From: Flavimaricola marinus
GTDB taxonomy: Bacteria; Pseudomonadota; Alphaproteobacteria; Rhodobacterales; Rhodobacteraceae
Length of the DNA stretch: 64,000 nucleotides
NCBI RefSeq assembly: GCF_900184895.1
Contig: NZ_FXZK01000001.1
Coordinates: 1,359,957 to 1,423,956, forward strand
Reading direction: 5' to 3'
Below are positions 9,520-19,125 of this stretch, piece after piece; position 1 is the stretch's first letter; the number at the start of each line of letters is the position of its first letter. The notes beneath the pieces are model-generated. The model was not told the origin of the DNA. It saw only the letters and a list, made by a program, of their open reading frames with translations, and did not search any database. The position numbers and the translations under genes were made by a program.

Positions 9520-11097
9520 TCAGGCGCTGCGGTAGGTCAGCACCGGCAGGTCCGCGTACTCGTGTTCCTTGTCGCTTGGATCCTTGGATTCCGAGATGAT
9601 CTTGAAGGCCACCATAGTTGCGCCGCCATTCAAAGGCACGACCCGGCACCGGGCGGGGCGGCCATCCGTCATCCGCAAAGTCTCTTGATGGGCAAGCCGC
9701 GTCTGGCCGGCGAGGGGAAGCTTGGTCACGGATTGCCAGAGGTTCGACGGCGCGGTGAGTTCCTTCCAGCGGCTGAGTTCGTCGTGCAGGTTGATCTCGG
9801 CTATGCCCTCGGCGGACTGGCCCCAGAAGGCGGCATAGGCAGCATTGTTCATCTGTAGAGTGCCGGTGGCGGAGAAGACTGCGATTGCTTCGTCCATTGC
9901 CTCGATCACGCCTTGTGAGGTTTCGAGTTTCGACCGGAAGTGCCGGGTGAGCGAGATCTCGGCGGTGATATCCTCGAAGGTGAATGCGATCGCGCCGTCA
10001 GGGTGCGGCCGCCCTGTGACACGGTAGGTTTGACCGCCGGGAAGATACCAATTTTCGCAATAGGTGCCGGCGGCGGCGGCGGTTTCAAGCGCCGAGACCT
10101 GCTCGCGCCAATTCTTGTAGTTGGTCGGCTCCGGCAGCATGTTGCGATCCCGCAACCTGTCCAGCACGGAATGGATCAAAGGCCGGCTGCTGAGAAATCC
10201 GACCGGCAGCCCGGTCAGATCCAGCAGGGCCGGGTTGAACATGACGAGGCGCCGCTGCTTGTCGAATATCGCGAGACCGATGGAGAGCTGCGCAAACGTC
10301 TTTGTCAGCGTCTGGACGAATTTTCGCGCCTGCTCTTCGGCCTCGACAGCCGTGCCGGCATCGGTGGCGAAATGCAGGGTGCCGTCACTTTGCGGCAGGC
10401 TGACCACGTCGAACCATTCGAGCGATGGCGCGCCGTCGACTTCGACTTTCTGCCGCCGGGTTTGCCCGTCCGGATCCTGACCGATGGTTTCGAAGATCCG
10501 CTTCGGAGGCCAGGTTCCGGCATTGGGTTCGACCCTGTCGGCAAGGGCGAGATAGGCCTTGTTTGCCCAGGTGACCGAATGGCTGCTGTCTTCCTTCCAC
10601 ATCAGTTGTGGCGCGTGCTCGCTGATTTCACGCAGGGTTTTGAGCTCGTCCTCCATCGCGGTGATGGCGAGCGGGTGGACCGGGCCCTTGTGCATCTGGG
10701 CCTCGTGCAGCGTGACCCTGATCTTGTCACCCCAGCTTTCGATCTCGATAAAGCTGTCGTCGTCCGGGTCGGGGCTGTGAAACAGCCCATTCGTTTCGCC
10801 GCTGCGAACCGCTGCCCTGACATCGGGGAACTTCGCGGCCAGTAGATCGACCAGCTTTTCCCATTCGGCGCCATTGTCTGGCGCCTTTCGCAGCAGGTTG
10901 CGCCCCAGAGGCGTCGCGTCGATCAGAGTTTTCGATTGAAACAGGAACATCGCTCGCGGCTGATCAAATTGATCCGCCAGCGCGGCCGTGCGTCGTGGGC
11001 GCGACCATTCGAGAATGATGGAGACAACCAATGCTGCGGATAGAACCGCAATAATCGTTAAGAATACTAAACTTATAGGCGAGATCGACGACAACAT
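9520..11097 (-). CDS. Membrane-anchored PAS-domain signalling protein
   Basis: A 525-residue protein with one N-terminal membrane helix (ISLVFLTIIAVLSAALVVSII) followed by a cytoplasmic region with repeated PAS-like modules, for example the segment around AIFDKQRRLVMFNPALLDLTGLP and the later EAMDEAIAVFSATGTLQMNNAAY region. No histidine-kinase ATP-binding boxes are visible after the last PAS domain, so it is more like a truncated sensor than a full kinase. It lies between tsaE and regB on the same strand. A signalling role is inferred from the PAS modules and neighbourhood; ligand and partner are unknown. Confidence 0.75.
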   Translation of the reverse strand: MLSSISPISLVFLTIIAVLSAALVVSIILEWSRPRRTAALADQFDQPRAMFLFQSKTLIDATPLGRNLLRKAPDNGAEWEKLVDLLAAKFPDVRAAVRSGETNGLFHSPDPDDDSFIEIESWGDKIRVTLHEAQMHKGPVHPLAITAMEDELKTLREISEHAPQLMWKEDSSHSVTWANKAYLALADRVEPNAGTWPPKRIFETIGQDPDGQTRRQKVEVDGAPSLEWFDVVSLPQSDGTLHFATDAGTAVEAEEQARKFVQTLTKTFAQLSIGLAIFDKQRRLVMFNPALLDLTGLPVGFLSSRPLIHSVLDRLRDRNMLPEPTNYKNWREQVSALETAAAAGTYCENWYLPGGQTYRVTGRPHPDGAIAFTFEDITAEISLTRHFRSKLETSQGVIEAMDEAIAVFSATGTLQMNNAAYAAFWGQSAEGIAEINLHDELSRWKELTAPSNLWQSVTKLPLAGQTRLAHQETLRMTDGRPARCRVVPLNGGATMVAFKIISESKDPSDKEHEYADLPVLTYRSA

Positions 11098-11189
11098 GAT
11101 CGAATTCTCCTAGATAGGATTCCTTCGTAAAACGTTAATCGTTAATTCATTGTTAATTGGCCGTCATTGGGCCGGGGAAACCAAATCTT

Positions 11190-12554
11190 TCAGGCTTCTA
11201 TGGGTAAATTTTCACCTAATGGCGCGAGCGATTGCGATTCCAGCATGGATCGCGGCCATTCAACCACGACGATAGCACCGACGGATTCGTCCCGGCCGCC
11301 GTTGGCGAAAGTCAGTTTCGCGCCGGAACGCTCGAGCAAGGTCTTTGCTATGAACAGCCCGAGCCCCATTCCGTCATATCCGGGCCGGCTGACCCTGTCT
11401 TCGAAGCCGCTGCGCCGCCGCACGAAGGGATCACCGATCCGCCCGATCACCGACTGCGGAAAGCCCCTTCCGTCGTCCTTGATCCGCACGATGATGTGGC
11501 TGTCCGTCCAGGTCGACTCTATCTCGACGGATTGCTTGGCGAAGTCGACGGCGTTCTGGATCAGATTGCGCAGCCCGTGAATGATCTCGGGCCGTCGGAG
11601 GATGATTGGCTGGCGCGGATCGGCAGCGCCGGTGGGCCGGACCATGAGCTCCACGGACTTGCCTCTGTCGGTATGCGGCTCGGCGGCCTCGCGCACGACC
11701 GTTTCGACCGGCGCGTGCCTTAGATGGAGATCCTCTTTGCCGGCCCGACCCATGGAGCGCAGGATGTCGCGACACCTGTCCGCCTGTTCGCCGATCAGGA
11801 TGACGTCGTCGCGCAATTCGGGCTGCCCTTCCAATTCATCGCTGAGTTCGCTCGCCACCAGTTTGATCGTCGCCAGTGGCGTGCCGAATTCGTGCGCCGC
11901 GGCCGCGACGACGCCGCCGAGATCGGTGAGCTTTTGTTCGCGCGACAGTGCCATCTGCGTGGCCGCCAGCGCGTCGCGCATCAGGTTCATCTCCGTCGTC
12001 ACTTGCCGTGCATAGATCGAGAGGAAGACGACCCCCGTCACCAGCGCCACCCAGAAACCGAACAGAAACAGCCTTGGCAGGGCAAGCGCGACACCGTCGA
12101 GGTCAATCAGCGGCAGGCTCCATTGAGCGAGGAAGGTGATCAACACGACGGTCAGCGCACCCAGAAGAAAGGTGCTCCGCAAATGCAGGACCGTGGCGGC
12201 GATCGTGACCGGGCCAAGCAGCAGCAGAGCGAACGGATTGTAGAGCCCGCCTGTCAGGAACAGCAGGACCCCGAGTTGCAGGATGTCGAACACCAGCATC
12301 ATTGTCGCTTCGGGTTCGGACAGCCGCCGATTCTCGGGGTAGAGCGAGGTAAAGAACAGGTTGGCCACGACAGAGGCGCCGACGGCGACGATGGTCAGGC
12401 CGACTTCGAATTGCAGTTCGAACAGAAAGAGCGCAGCACAGACAGCCACCATCTGTCCGGCAATCGCCACCCACCGCAGGGTGACGAGCGTCCGCAATCT
12501 GATCCAGTTGCTCCGATGTTGGTCTTCGAACAGATCATAGTCACTGTTTGTCAT
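11190..12554 (-). CDS. regB: Redox sensor histidine kinase RegB (PrrB)
   Basis: Membrane sensor kinase of the RegBA two-component system that adjusts photosynthesis, respiration, carbon and nitrogen fixation to cellular redox state. The 454-residue protein has about six N-terminal membrane helices with the quinone-site motif GGLYNPFALL, then the phosphorylated H-box AAAHEFGTPLAT, a redox-active-cysteine context DRCRDILRSMG, an N-box NLIQNAVDFA and GMGLGLFIAKTL. All family hallmarks are intact. It is divergent from senC-regA across 95 bases, the usual arrangement. Confidence 0.97.
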   Translation of the reverse strand: MTNSDYDLFEDQHRSNWIRLRTLVTLRWVAIAGQMVAVCAALFLFELQFEVGLTIVAVGASVVANLFFTSLYPENRRLSEPEATMMLVFDILQLGVLLFLTGGLYNPFALLLLGPVTIAATVLHLRSTFLLGALTVVLITFLAQWSLPLIDLDGVALALPRLFLFGFWVALVTGVVFLSIYARQVTTEMNLMRDALAATQMALSREQKLTDLGGVVAAAAHEFGTPLATIKLVASELSDELEGQPELRDDVILIGEQADRCRDILRSMGRAGKEDLHLRHAPVETVVREAAEPHTDRGKSVELMVRPTGAADPRQPIILRRPEIIHGLRNLIQNAVDFAKQSVEIESTWTDSHIIVRIKDDGRGFPQSVIGRIGDPFVRRRSGFEDRVSRPGYDGMGLGLFIAKTLLERSGAKLTFANGGRDESVGAIVVVEWPRSMLESQSLAPLGENLPIEA

Positions 12555-12649
12555 GGCTGTCCGATCCCAAAGATGTGTCAGTCCGCCCCATTGTTATTTC
12601 CGGGCCGGTATCCGATCAATGCGCCCAATTGAACGTGAGGAGTGCAGTG

Positions 12650-13270
12650 ATGGATAAGACCGTAGCCTATATCGCAGCGGGCGTCGTTGTGGTCGCGCTG
12701 GGCGGCACCTATTTGGCCACGGCCCTGATGACGCCATCAGGCGAAGATGCCTTTGCACAGTGTCGCGGCGGCGCGGTTGCCGGCGATGCCATTGGCGGGC
12801 CGTTCACATTGATCGACGAGGCCGGTCAGACCGTGACCGATCAGGATGTCATCACCGAGCCGTCGATCCTGTATTTCGGCTATACCTTCTGCCCCGATGT
12901 CTGCCCGCTGGACACGATGCGGAATGCGCAGGCCGTCGACGTGTTGGCGAACGAAGGCATCTCGGCCACTCCGATCTTTATTTCGATCGACCCGGAGCGT
13001 GACACTCCGGAGGTCGTGGGCCGCTTTGCCGACAACTTTCACGACAAGATGATCGGCCTGACCGGATCGGACGAGCAGGTGGCCGCCGCGTCGCGCGCCT
13101 ATCGCACCTATTACCGTCGCGGTGAGGGCGAGGATGAATTCTACCTGATGGATCACTCCACCTTCAGTTATATTGTTTTGCCAGAGTATGGCTTTGTCGA
13201 CTACATTCGCCGGGAAGACACTCCAGAGGACGTGGCCGCCCGTGTCGCCTGTTTTGCCGCTGCGTCATAA
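12650..13270 (+). CDS. senC: SCO1/SenC (PrrC) copper chaperone-like protein
   Basis: Membrane-tethered thioredoxin-fold protein of 206 residues that helps assemble the CuA centre of cytochrome c oxidase and influences RegB signalling. An N-terminal membrane segment (VAYIAAGVVVVALGGTYLA) precedes the copper-binding CPDVC motif and the distal histidine in MDHSTFSYIV. The ATG at 12650 follows a GAGGAG ribosome site. It lies directly upstream of regA on the same strand, forming the senC-regA transcript opposite regB. Confidence 0.94.
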   Translation: MDKTVAYIAAGVVVVALGGTYLATALMTPSGEDAFAQCRGGAVAGDAIGGPFTLIDEAGQTVTDQDVITEPSILYFGYTFCPDVCPLDTMRNAQAVDVLANEGISATPIFISIDPERDTPEVVGRFADNFHDKMIGLTGSDEQVAAASRAYRTYYRRGEGEDEFYLMDHSTFSYIVLPEYGFVDYIRREDTPEDVAARVACFAAAS

Positions 13271-13328
13271 AATTGACCGCAAGGGGTGACCGGACTACCT
13301 CTTGGTCACATGAACGAAAGGCAAAACA

Positions 13329-13880
13329 GTGGAAGACACCGCGATAGAGATCGGCGACGATCCTTCCCTCCTTCTTGTTGACGATGACGAGGCGTTTCTG
13401 CGTCGTCTCGGAAAGGCGATGGAGAAACGGGGCTTCACGGTCGAGATGGCCGATAGCGTGGCCGCCGGAAAGGCCATCGCCACCGCCCGCCCACCTGCCT
13501 ATGCCGTCGTCGATCTGCGGTTGACCGACGGCAACGGTCTCGACGTGGTCGAGGCGCTCCGCGAACGCCGCCCCGATAGCCGCATCGTCGTGCTGACGGG
13601 GTATGGCGCAATTGCCACGGCGGTTGCTGCGGTAAAGATCGGGGCCACCGATTACCTGTCAAAGCCCGCCGACGCGACCGACGTGACCAACGCTCTGCTC
13701 GCGAATGCCGACGCCCTGCCGCCGCCGCCGGAAAATCCGATGAGCGCCGACCGCGTTCGCTGGGAGCATATTCAGCGGGTTTTCGAGTTGTGCGACAGGA
13801 ACGTGTCCGAAACGGCCCGACGCCTCAACATGCATCGCCGCACCTTGCAGCGCATTCTGGCCAAGCGCAGCCCGCGTTAG
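13329..13880 (+). CDS. regA: Response regulator RegA (PrrA)
   Basis: DNA-binding response regulator of the RegBA system, 183 residues, phosphorylated by RegB. The receiver domain has the acidic pocket LLVDDDEAF and phospho-acceptor aspartate in AVVDLRLTDG, then a four-proline linker PPPPENPMS and the C-terminal Fis-type helix-turn-helix in NVSETARRLNMHRRTLQRIL. The start is GTG at 13329 behind a GAAAGG site. The C-terminus matches the almost invariant family sequence. Its stop overlaps the stop of the convergent acetyltransferase gene. Confidence 0.97.
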   Translation: MEDTAIEIGDDPSLLLVDDDEAFLRRLGKAMEKRGFTVEMADSVAAGKAIATARPPAYAVVDLRLTDGNGLDVVEALRERRPDSRIVVLTGYGAIATAVAAVKIGATDYLSKPADATDVTNALLANADALPPPPENPMSADRVRWEHIQRVFELCDRNVSETARRLNMHRRTLQRILAKRSPR

Positions 13881-14377
13881 TCCAGATCGAGCCGTTTGCG
13901 CACCCGGTCGACCAGGGTGCCGTCGCGGAGTGGCACGGCGGCGAGCACTTCGTAGTCGACAAAGCCGAGACTTGAATAATAGGCAAGCCCGCCGGCGTTG
14001 TCGGCTCTGATCGTGGCATCGATGGTGGTGACCCCCGCCGCAAGCGCCGCGACTTTCGTTGCCTCGAACAGCGCCCTGCCGATGCCGTTGCCTGCCGCCT
14101 CTTGCGCCACGAAACTGGCGATGATCGCCCAGCCCTCGGGAAAGCTGTCGCCTTCCTCGTCTGGCCACATGAGTGTTTGAAACCCTGAAACCTTGCCGTT
14201 CAGCTCTGCCACCGTGCACCTGATGATCTGCTCCGGCGCGATGTAGTGCCGGGTGATCCGCGCCTCATCGAAGGGCGTCTGGTGCGCAGTCGTTCCGCCG
14301 GCGCCGATGATCGGGTTGATGATCCCGACGAGCGCCTTTGCGTCTGCCGACGTGCCGGGGCGTGTGATGACCGTCAT
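13877..14377 (-). CDS. GNAT family N-acetyltransferase
   Basis: A 166-residue acetyl-CoA-dependent acyltransferase; the acetyl-CoA loop appears as AQEAAGNGIGRALFEAT, followed by LAYYSSLGFVDYEV, a normal GNAT C-terminal half. The substrate is not predictable. The ATG at 14375-14377 lies 10 bases after the stop of the LysR gene, so the two probably share a transcript and the regulator may control it. The 3' end overlaps the regA stop tail-to-tail by four bases. Confidence 0.85.
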   Translation of the reverse strand: MTVITRPGTSADAKALVGIINPIIGAGGTTAHQTPFDEARITRHYIAPEQIIRCTVAELNGKVSGFQTLMWPDEEGDSFPEGWAIIASFVAQEAAGNGIGRALFEATKVAALAAGVTTIDATIRADNAGGLAYYSSLGFVDYEVLAAVPLRDGTLVDRVRKRLDLD

Positions 14378-14387
14378 TCGATACCTG

Positions 14388-15266
14388 TCAAATTCTATCA
14401 ACGACGGACTTTAGCCACCTGACGAGGCTTCGCAAGGCCGGTTTGTGAACGCCGGGGCGGGTGACGATGTAATAGCCAAACCCCGGCTCATTCGAGGTGA
14501 ATGCCTCGACGAGCCGGCCGTCTTCCAGCTCTTCCTTGCAAAGGGCCGCGATTTCGATGTGCAGACCATATCCTGCGCGCGCCCCGGCGCGGGCCAGTTC
14601 TTCGGTTTCCACTCGGCTGATGGGCAGGGTGTCGGGATCGAGCCCGGCATTGCGCAGCCACGCAAATTGCTCTGGCCAGTCGTCTTCTGCGAGCCACGGC
14701 ATGACCGACATTTCTTGCACGCTGAGAGACTTCCGCCCCTTCATCAGGGAGGGTGTGGCCATCACGCTGTATCCGGTGGGCATCAGCATCTGTGCGTCGA
14801 CGCCCGGCCAGTCGCCCCTGCCGCAGCGTATCGCGATGTCGCGGCCATCACGCCGCAAGTCCACGATATTCCGTTCGGGGTGCAAAGACAGCGGGATATC
14901 CGGATGCTGTTTCCAGAACTCTCCGAGCCGGGGCATCAGCCAGCGATTGGCAAAGCTCGGCGTCATAGAAAGGCGAATTGGCCGGCCGGCCTGCGCCTCT
15001 GTCAGATCAGAGATCGTTGTCTGGATCGTGCCGAACCCGTCGCGAAGCCCGTTGGAAAGGGCCTGCCCCTCGGCGGTCAGCCCGAGCCCCCGCCCTTCGC
15101 GGAAAGCGAGGCTCAGCCCGAGTTCTGCCTCGAGCGCACGCACCTGCTGCGCGATGGCCGCGTGCGTCACATTCAGCTCGCGCCCGGCGGCCGAGAACGA
15201 CCGAAGCCGCGAAGCCGCCTCGAAGGCCCGCAGGGAAGAGAGTGAGGGAAGCGCGCGCCAGTCCAT
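14388..15266 (-). CDS. LysR-type transcriptional regulator, GcvA-like
   Basis: A 292-residue LysR regulator. The N-terminal winged helix (LRAFEAASRLRSFSAAGRELN and AIAQQVRALEAELG) and the effector domain opening PIRLSMTPSFANRWLMPRL resemble the GcvA subgroup, which often controls small-molecule catabolic or resistance genes. The ATG at 15264-15266 follows an AGGT site. It lies upstream of the GNAT gene in an apparent two-gene unit and divergent from a small gene at 15372. The effector is unknown. Confidence 0.9.
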   Translation of the reverse strand: MDWRALPSLSSLRAFEAASRLRSFSAAGRELNVTHAAIAQQVRALEAELGLSLAFREGRGLGLTAEGQALSNGLRDGFGTIQTTISDLTEAQAGRPIRLSMTPSFANRWLMPRLGEFWKQHPDIPLSLHPERNIVDLRRDGRDIAIRCGRGDWPGVDAQMLMPTGYSVMATPSLMKGRKSLSVQEMSVMPWLAEDDWPEQFAWLRNAGLDPDTLPISRVETEELARAGARAGYGLHIEIAALCKEELEDGRLVEAFTSNEPGFGYYIVTRPGVHKPALRSLVRWLKSVVDRI

Positions 15267-15371
15267 CGTCAACCTGTAATCTGAGGTTACATGTTCACAT
15301 TCTTCCAGAGTCGCCTGAGTGACGCAACACCCTTATCAGTATGGCATCGTCACGTCGAAAAGGAGAATACC

Positions 15372-15530
15372 ATGCTTACAATTCTAGGAGACGCGCTTAA
15401 CGTCGCGATCCGCCGCCGCGCAACTCCATTGCCGGAGCATCGTTGGGCGGATCGCTATACTCCCGGTCATCGCAGAACCGACACACATGCCGCCAAAACC
15501 GCGCCAACCTTGCGCGATCTGCCGAGGTGA
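15372..15530 (+). CDS. Small basic hypothetical protein
   Basis: A 52-residue arginine- and histidine-rich peptide beginning MLTILGDALNVAIRRRATPL. A good ribosome site (AAAAGGAGAATACC) precedes the ATG. It is divergent from the LysR gene and its stop abuts the stop of the convergent HD-domain gene. The start resembles short basic proteins common in Rhodobacterales, but I do not recognise a family. Confidence 0.5.
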   Translation: MLTILGDALNVAIRRRATPLPEHRWADRYTPGHRRTDTHAAKTAPTLRDLPR

Positions 15531-16121
15531 TCAGAGCTGTGATAACAGGGCATAGTGCCGGGCGGTAAATTCCGCCCGGACGTCGGCTGGAGGCCGCAAG
15601 CGGATCTCGAGCCCGTCGATCAGGTTGGCGTCAGGCGCACCAAAGAACTTGTCCGCCTCCGCGGTGGCGAAGCCGGCGATCTGTACGGCCTCCAGCCAGG
15701 CACTGATCTTGTCGGCCTTCTTGATCTGCCGCTTGATCGTCTTGGGCACCTCGGCCGGCAACCCGAAGCGCAGGTGGATGGCGGCCGCCAGTCTGTCGTC
15801 GAGCGCACCGTATCCGGGTCCGACCGCCGCCTTCACCGGGGAGATCATGTCGCCGATTACGTATTCCGGCGCATCGTGGAGCAGCGCTGCCAATTGCCAC
15901 CGGACGGGTGCTTTTGGAGCGATGCGGCCGAAGAGCGTTTCGACCAAGAGCGAATGTTCGGCCACCGAATACGCGAAATCGCCCCGGGTTTGTCCATTCC
16001 AACGGGCCACGAAGGCCAGCCCGTGTGCGATATCTTCGATCTCGATATCCATCGGCGTTGGGTCCAACAGGTCGAGCCTGCGGCCAGAAAGCATCCGTTG
16101 CCAGGCGCGAGGCTGTTTCAT
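15531..16121 (-). CDS. HD-domain phosphohydrolase, YfbR-like
   Basis: A 196-residue metal-dependent phosphohydrolase. The HD signature is visible as AEHSLLVE, LLHDAPEYVIGDM and a later aspartate, as in YfbR-type 5'-nucleotidases that act on nucleoside monophosphates. The ATG overlaps the upstream glycosyltransferase stop by four bases (ATGA), so the two are translationally coupled although their functions have no obvious link. Exact substrate unknown. Confidence 0.85.
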   Translation of the reverse strand: MKQPRAWQRMLSGRRLDLLDPTPMDIEIEDIAHGLAFVARWNGQTRGDFAYSVAEHSLLVETLFGRIAPKAPVRWQLAALLHDAPEYVIGDMISPVKAAVGPGYGALDDRLAAAIHLRFGLPAEVPKTIKRQIKKADKISAWLEAVQIAGFATAEADKFFGAPDANLIDGLEIRLRPPADVRAEFTARHYALLSQL

Positions 16122-17083
16122 GGGCGTTCCTGCGGGTATGTGGTCGTGTCGGTCGGGAAGCGTGACAAGTAGCGCTGGGTCTTGCCCAGGTTCATCAGGT
16201 GCCGCACCAGCATTTTGCGCATCAAGCCGGTGTCGAGCACCGGGGACCGGTCGGTGCCGATCGTTGGGTGCCCCGGCAGGTGTTCCGACAGGAAGGCCGC
16301 GAGCCGGGCAGCGAACCGCGGGGGCAACTCGCCTTCCGGATCCTTCCAAGGCTTGCGAGACCCGATGAAGTGGATGATGTGCGCGTCCATCATCGGCTCG
16401 AAGAGCCGTGCCTGCGCCGAGTATTGCCAATTCCAGACCGGCGAAAGCTCGGCCCAGTTTTGGTGCAACACGATGTTGAGGAGCGTCTGGTCATGCCGCA
16501 TCAAGGCGTGATCCCGCCCTATGGCGACGGCTCTGCTCAGGATGTCTTGTCGTTGCCATTCGGCGACGTCGACGAGCAGCACACCTGAATTGAAATAGGG
16601 GGCATTGGAGAGGCCGACCGTTTTGAACTCCGGCGCTATACGGCTGGGTGTGCGCCATTGGATGTTGTCGCGGACAGCGCCGAGAGCGTGGCCATGCAGA
16701 TTTGCCCCTAGCAGCGACGAGAGCGACCCGCTCTGAACGAAGATATCGGAATCGAGATACAGGATGCGGTCGTAGTCTTGTGCGAGTGCGTCCGGCAGTG
16801 CGAGCCGCAGATACATCGCAGAGGTTCGCCGGGCATCGACGCCGAACCCGTCGAACACCGACTGGGTGTCGATCTGCACAGATCGAAAACCATGCCGTCC
16901 CAACGTGTCTGGGATCGCCAGCTTTGCTGTATCGCACAGCAGGATATCAAAGCCCCGCTCCGGATGCAGTGCCGCGATCTGGCTGGCGGCGAAAAGCGCA
17001 TAGGGCAGGTAATTTCCGTCACAGCAGAATGCCACAGCCCTGCGCGCCGAGGCGGGGCGATCTGACTGTGTTGTGATCAACAT
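16118..17083 (-). CDS. Glycosyltransferase family 8 protein
   Basis: A 321-residue retaining glycosyltransferase of the GT8 (LgtC/WaaJ-like) fold. The metal-binding DxD motif is in RILYLDSDIFV, with the FNSGVLLVD and HFIGSRKPW segments of the family following in order. Such enzymes add sugars to lipooligosaccharide or other glycoconjugates; acceptor and donor cannot be read here. It is divergent from ahcY and coupled to the HD gene downstream. Confidence 0.88.
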   Translation of the reverse strand: MLITTQSDRPASARRAVAFCCDGNYLPYALFAASQIAALHPERGFDILLCDTAKLAIPDTLGRHGFRSVQIDTQSVFDGFGVDARRTSAMYLRLALPDALAQDYDRILYLDSDIFVQSGSLSSLLGANLHGHALGAVRDNIQWRTPSRIAPEFKTVGLSNAPYFNSGVLLVDVAEWQRQDILSRAVAIGRDHALMRHDQTLLNIVLHQNWAELSPVWNWQYSAQARLFEPMMDAHIIHFIGSRKPWKDPEGELPPRFAARLAAFLSEHLPGHPTIGTDRSPVLDTGLMRKMLVRHLMNLGKTQRYLSRFPTDTTTYPQERP

Positions 17084-17167
17084 TGGCGGCTTTCCATCGG
17101 GGCGGTTCGATCCGCATAGTGCGGCACAGCTATCACGCGCTGTGGCGCATTTTCAATCTTTGCCCGC

Positions 17168-17221
17168 TTGCCGCGCTGCCGCATTGCCGGATGTCTGTCG
17201 GAATGCTATCTGACGCGGCAA
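17168..17221 (+). promoter_or_regulatory. Structured 5' leader upstream of ahcY
   Basis: Two nested perfect or near-perfect stems: an outer TTGCCGCG/CGCGGCAA pair (17168-17175 with 17214-17221) and an inner GCATT-g-CCG/CGG-AATGC pair (17181-17189 with 17199-17206). No T-tract follows, so it is not a simple terminator. It ends 37 bases before the ahcY start, close enough to act on translation. The sequence does not contain the SAH-riboswitch core I know, so any regulatory role is inference. Confidence 0.45.
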
Positions 17222-17258
17222 TGATGACCCAAGGAATTGTATCTAGGAGTGATGCCAC

Positions 17259-18647
17259 ATGGCAAATGACTACATAGTCAAGGATATTTCTCTGGCGGCC
17301 TTTGGCCGCAAGGAGCTCGATATTGCCGAGACGGAGATGCCGGGACTGATGGCGCTGCGCGAGGAATTCGGCACGAGCAAGCCGCTCGCCGGTGCCCGCA
17401 TCGTCGGTTCGCTGCACATGACGATCCAGACCGCTGTGCTGATCGAAACGCTTGTCGCGCTCGGTGCCGACGTGCGCTGGGCGTCGTGCAACATCTTCTC
17501 GACCCAAGACCACGCGGCTGCGGCCATCGCGGAAAGCGGCGTCCCGGTCTTTGCGATCAAGGGCCAGACCCTCGAAGAGCATTGGGATTACCTCGACAAG
17601 TCGTTCATGTTCCCCGAAGGCGCGAACATGATCCTCGACGACGGTGGCGACGCGACCCTCTACGTCCTTCTCGGCGCGCGTGCCGAAGCTGGCGAAGACA
17701 TCATCGCCGTGCCGACCTCTGAGGAAGAAGAGGTGATCAAGAAGCAGATCGCCAAGCGCATGAAAGAGTCGCCGGGCTGGTTCACCAAGACCCGCGACGC
17801 GATTAAGGGTGTGTCTGAAGAGACCACCACCGGCGTTCACCGCCTCTATGATCTGCACAAGAAGGGCCTGTTGCCGTTCCCCGCGATCAACGTCAACGAC
17901 TCTGTCACCAAGTCGAAATTCGACAACAAGTATGGCTGCAAGGAGTCGCTCGTCGACGGTATCCGTCGCGCCACCGACACCATGATGGCCGGGAAGGTTG
18001 CCGTGGTCATGGGTTACGGCGACGTGGGCAAAGGCTCTGCCGCGTCCCTTAAAGGGGCCGGCGCCCGTGTCATCGTGACCGAAGTCGATCCGATCTGTGC
18101 GCTTCAGGCTGCAATGGACGGTTTCCAGGTGACCACGCTCGAAGACGTTGTTTCGACCGCCGACATCTTTGTCACCACCACCGGCAACAAGGACGTGATC
18201 CGCATCGAGCATATGCGCGAGATGAAAGACATGGCGATCGTGGGCAACATCGGCCACTTCGACAACGAAATTCAGGTCGCTGCGCTCAAGAACCACAAAT
18301 GGACCAACATCAAAGAGCAGGTGGATATGATCGAGATGCCGAATGGCAATCGTCTGATCCTCCTGTCCGAGGGCCGTCTGCTGAACCTTGGCAACGCCAC
18401 GGGCCACCCGTCCTTTGTGATGTCGGCGTCGTTCACCAATCAGGTGCTTGCACAGATCGAGCTTTGGACCAAGGGCGAAGAGTATCAGCCCGGCGTCTAC
18501 ATCCTTCCCAAGCATCTCGACGAAAAGGTTGCCAGACTGCACCTTGCCCGGATCGGTGTGAAGCTGTCTGAGATGACCAAAGAGCAGGCCGACTATATCG
18601 GCGTGCCCGCCGAGGGCCCGTTCAAGCCGGAACACTACCGCTACTAA
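17259..18647 (+). CDS. ahcY: Adenosylhomocysteinase
   Basis: Cytosolic NAD-dependent S-adenosyl-L-homocysteine hydrolase that splits SAH into adenosine and homocysteine, relieving product inhibition of methyltransferases. The 462-residue protein has DGGDATLY, the NAD-binding [13 protein letters not shown] and the C-terminal PFKPEHYRY signature. An AGGAGT site precedes the ATG. It is monocistronic, with a structured leader upstream and a strong terminator downstream. Confidence 0.98.
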   Translation: MANDYIVKDISLAAFGRKELDIAETEMPGLMALREEFGTSKPLAGARIVGSLHMTIQTAVLIETLVALGADVRWASCNIFSTQDHAAAAIAESGVPVFAIKGQTLEEHWDYLDKSFMFPEGANMILDDGGDATLYVLLGARAEAGEDIIAVPTSEEEEVIKKQIAKRMKESPGWFTKTRDAIKGVSEETTTGVHRLYDLHKKGLLPFPAINVNDSVTKSKFDNKYGCKESLVDGIRRATDTMMAGKVAVVMGYGDVGKGSAASLKGAGARVIVTEVDPICALQAAMDGFQVTTLEDVVSTADIFVTTTGNKDVIRIEHMREMKDMAIVGNIGHFDNEIQVAALKNHKWTNIKEQVDMIEMPNGNRLILLSEGRLLNLGNATGHPSFVMSASFTNQVLAQIELWTKGEEYQPGVYILPKHLDEKVARLHLARIGVKLSEMTKEQADYIGVPAEGPFKPEHYRY

Positions 18648-18671
18648 CGGTTTCCGGTTCCCGAAACGATC

Positions 18672-18710
18672 AAACGCCGCGCGGTTTCGAGCCGTGCGGC
18701 GTTTTCCGTT
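18672..18710 (+). terminator. Rho-independent terminator after ahcY
   Basis: GC-rich stem of about 12 bp (AACGCCGCGCGG against CCGTGCGGCGTT, one G-U pair) with a short loop, followed by a T-rich tail, 24 bases past the ahcY stop. Confidence 0.88.
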
Positions 18711-18712
18711 TT

Positions 18713-19125
18713 GCGTATCGAGCCGGGGTTTGGCGCCCATGACCGTGCCACGCGATTCGATTTATGCGGATGCTTTCGCCCTGCCCGGAGGTGAGACGAA
18801 CGCAGTCACTGTCGGTGATGCGTTTGGCCGGAACGCCGCGTGAGTCGCGGTTTGATGTGGTGATTTGATATTGTTGCCGTCGCATGTCAGAGCCGATGCC
18901 CGTGCTTACGGATGCCTTTCGCCCACCGATTTGCCCCTGTTTCGAGTGCGAAAAACTGACCAAGGCCGCGGCCTTTCGGGGTGTGTTTCAAGCTGCTTTA
19001 CGCGCAGTGGGAAACACCGCGACCGTTTCCCTTTGATCCGAAGGGATGTTTCTGGGTAGGTTACGGCACGCTCGCTCTGCGGGCAGGGACAGGGGATAGC
19101 CCTCAGAAAAGGTGGACAACACGAT
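18713..19125. other. Non-coding stretch before the DUF2853 gene
   Basis: No convincing gene. It contains a perfect 7-bp inverted repeat GGGAAAC/GTTTCCC at 19009-19015 and 19025-19031, followed by TTTGATCC, which could be part of a leader or weak attenuator for the gene at 19126. The reading frames present lack family features. Confidence 0.5.

Noticed and set aside
11724..12632. Plus-strand frame opposite regB
   Set aside because: Antisense to the complete regB; rich in Q, H, R and D as expected of a shadow frame.
17084..17258. Canonical SAH riboswitch before ahcY
   Set aside because: The conserved core of that riboswitch is not visible; only generic stems are, so it is reported as an unknown leader.
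17133..18740. Long minus-strand frame opposite ahcY
   Set aside because: It lies antisense to an unambiguous ahcY; its composition mirrors high-GC third-position bias and it has no family features.
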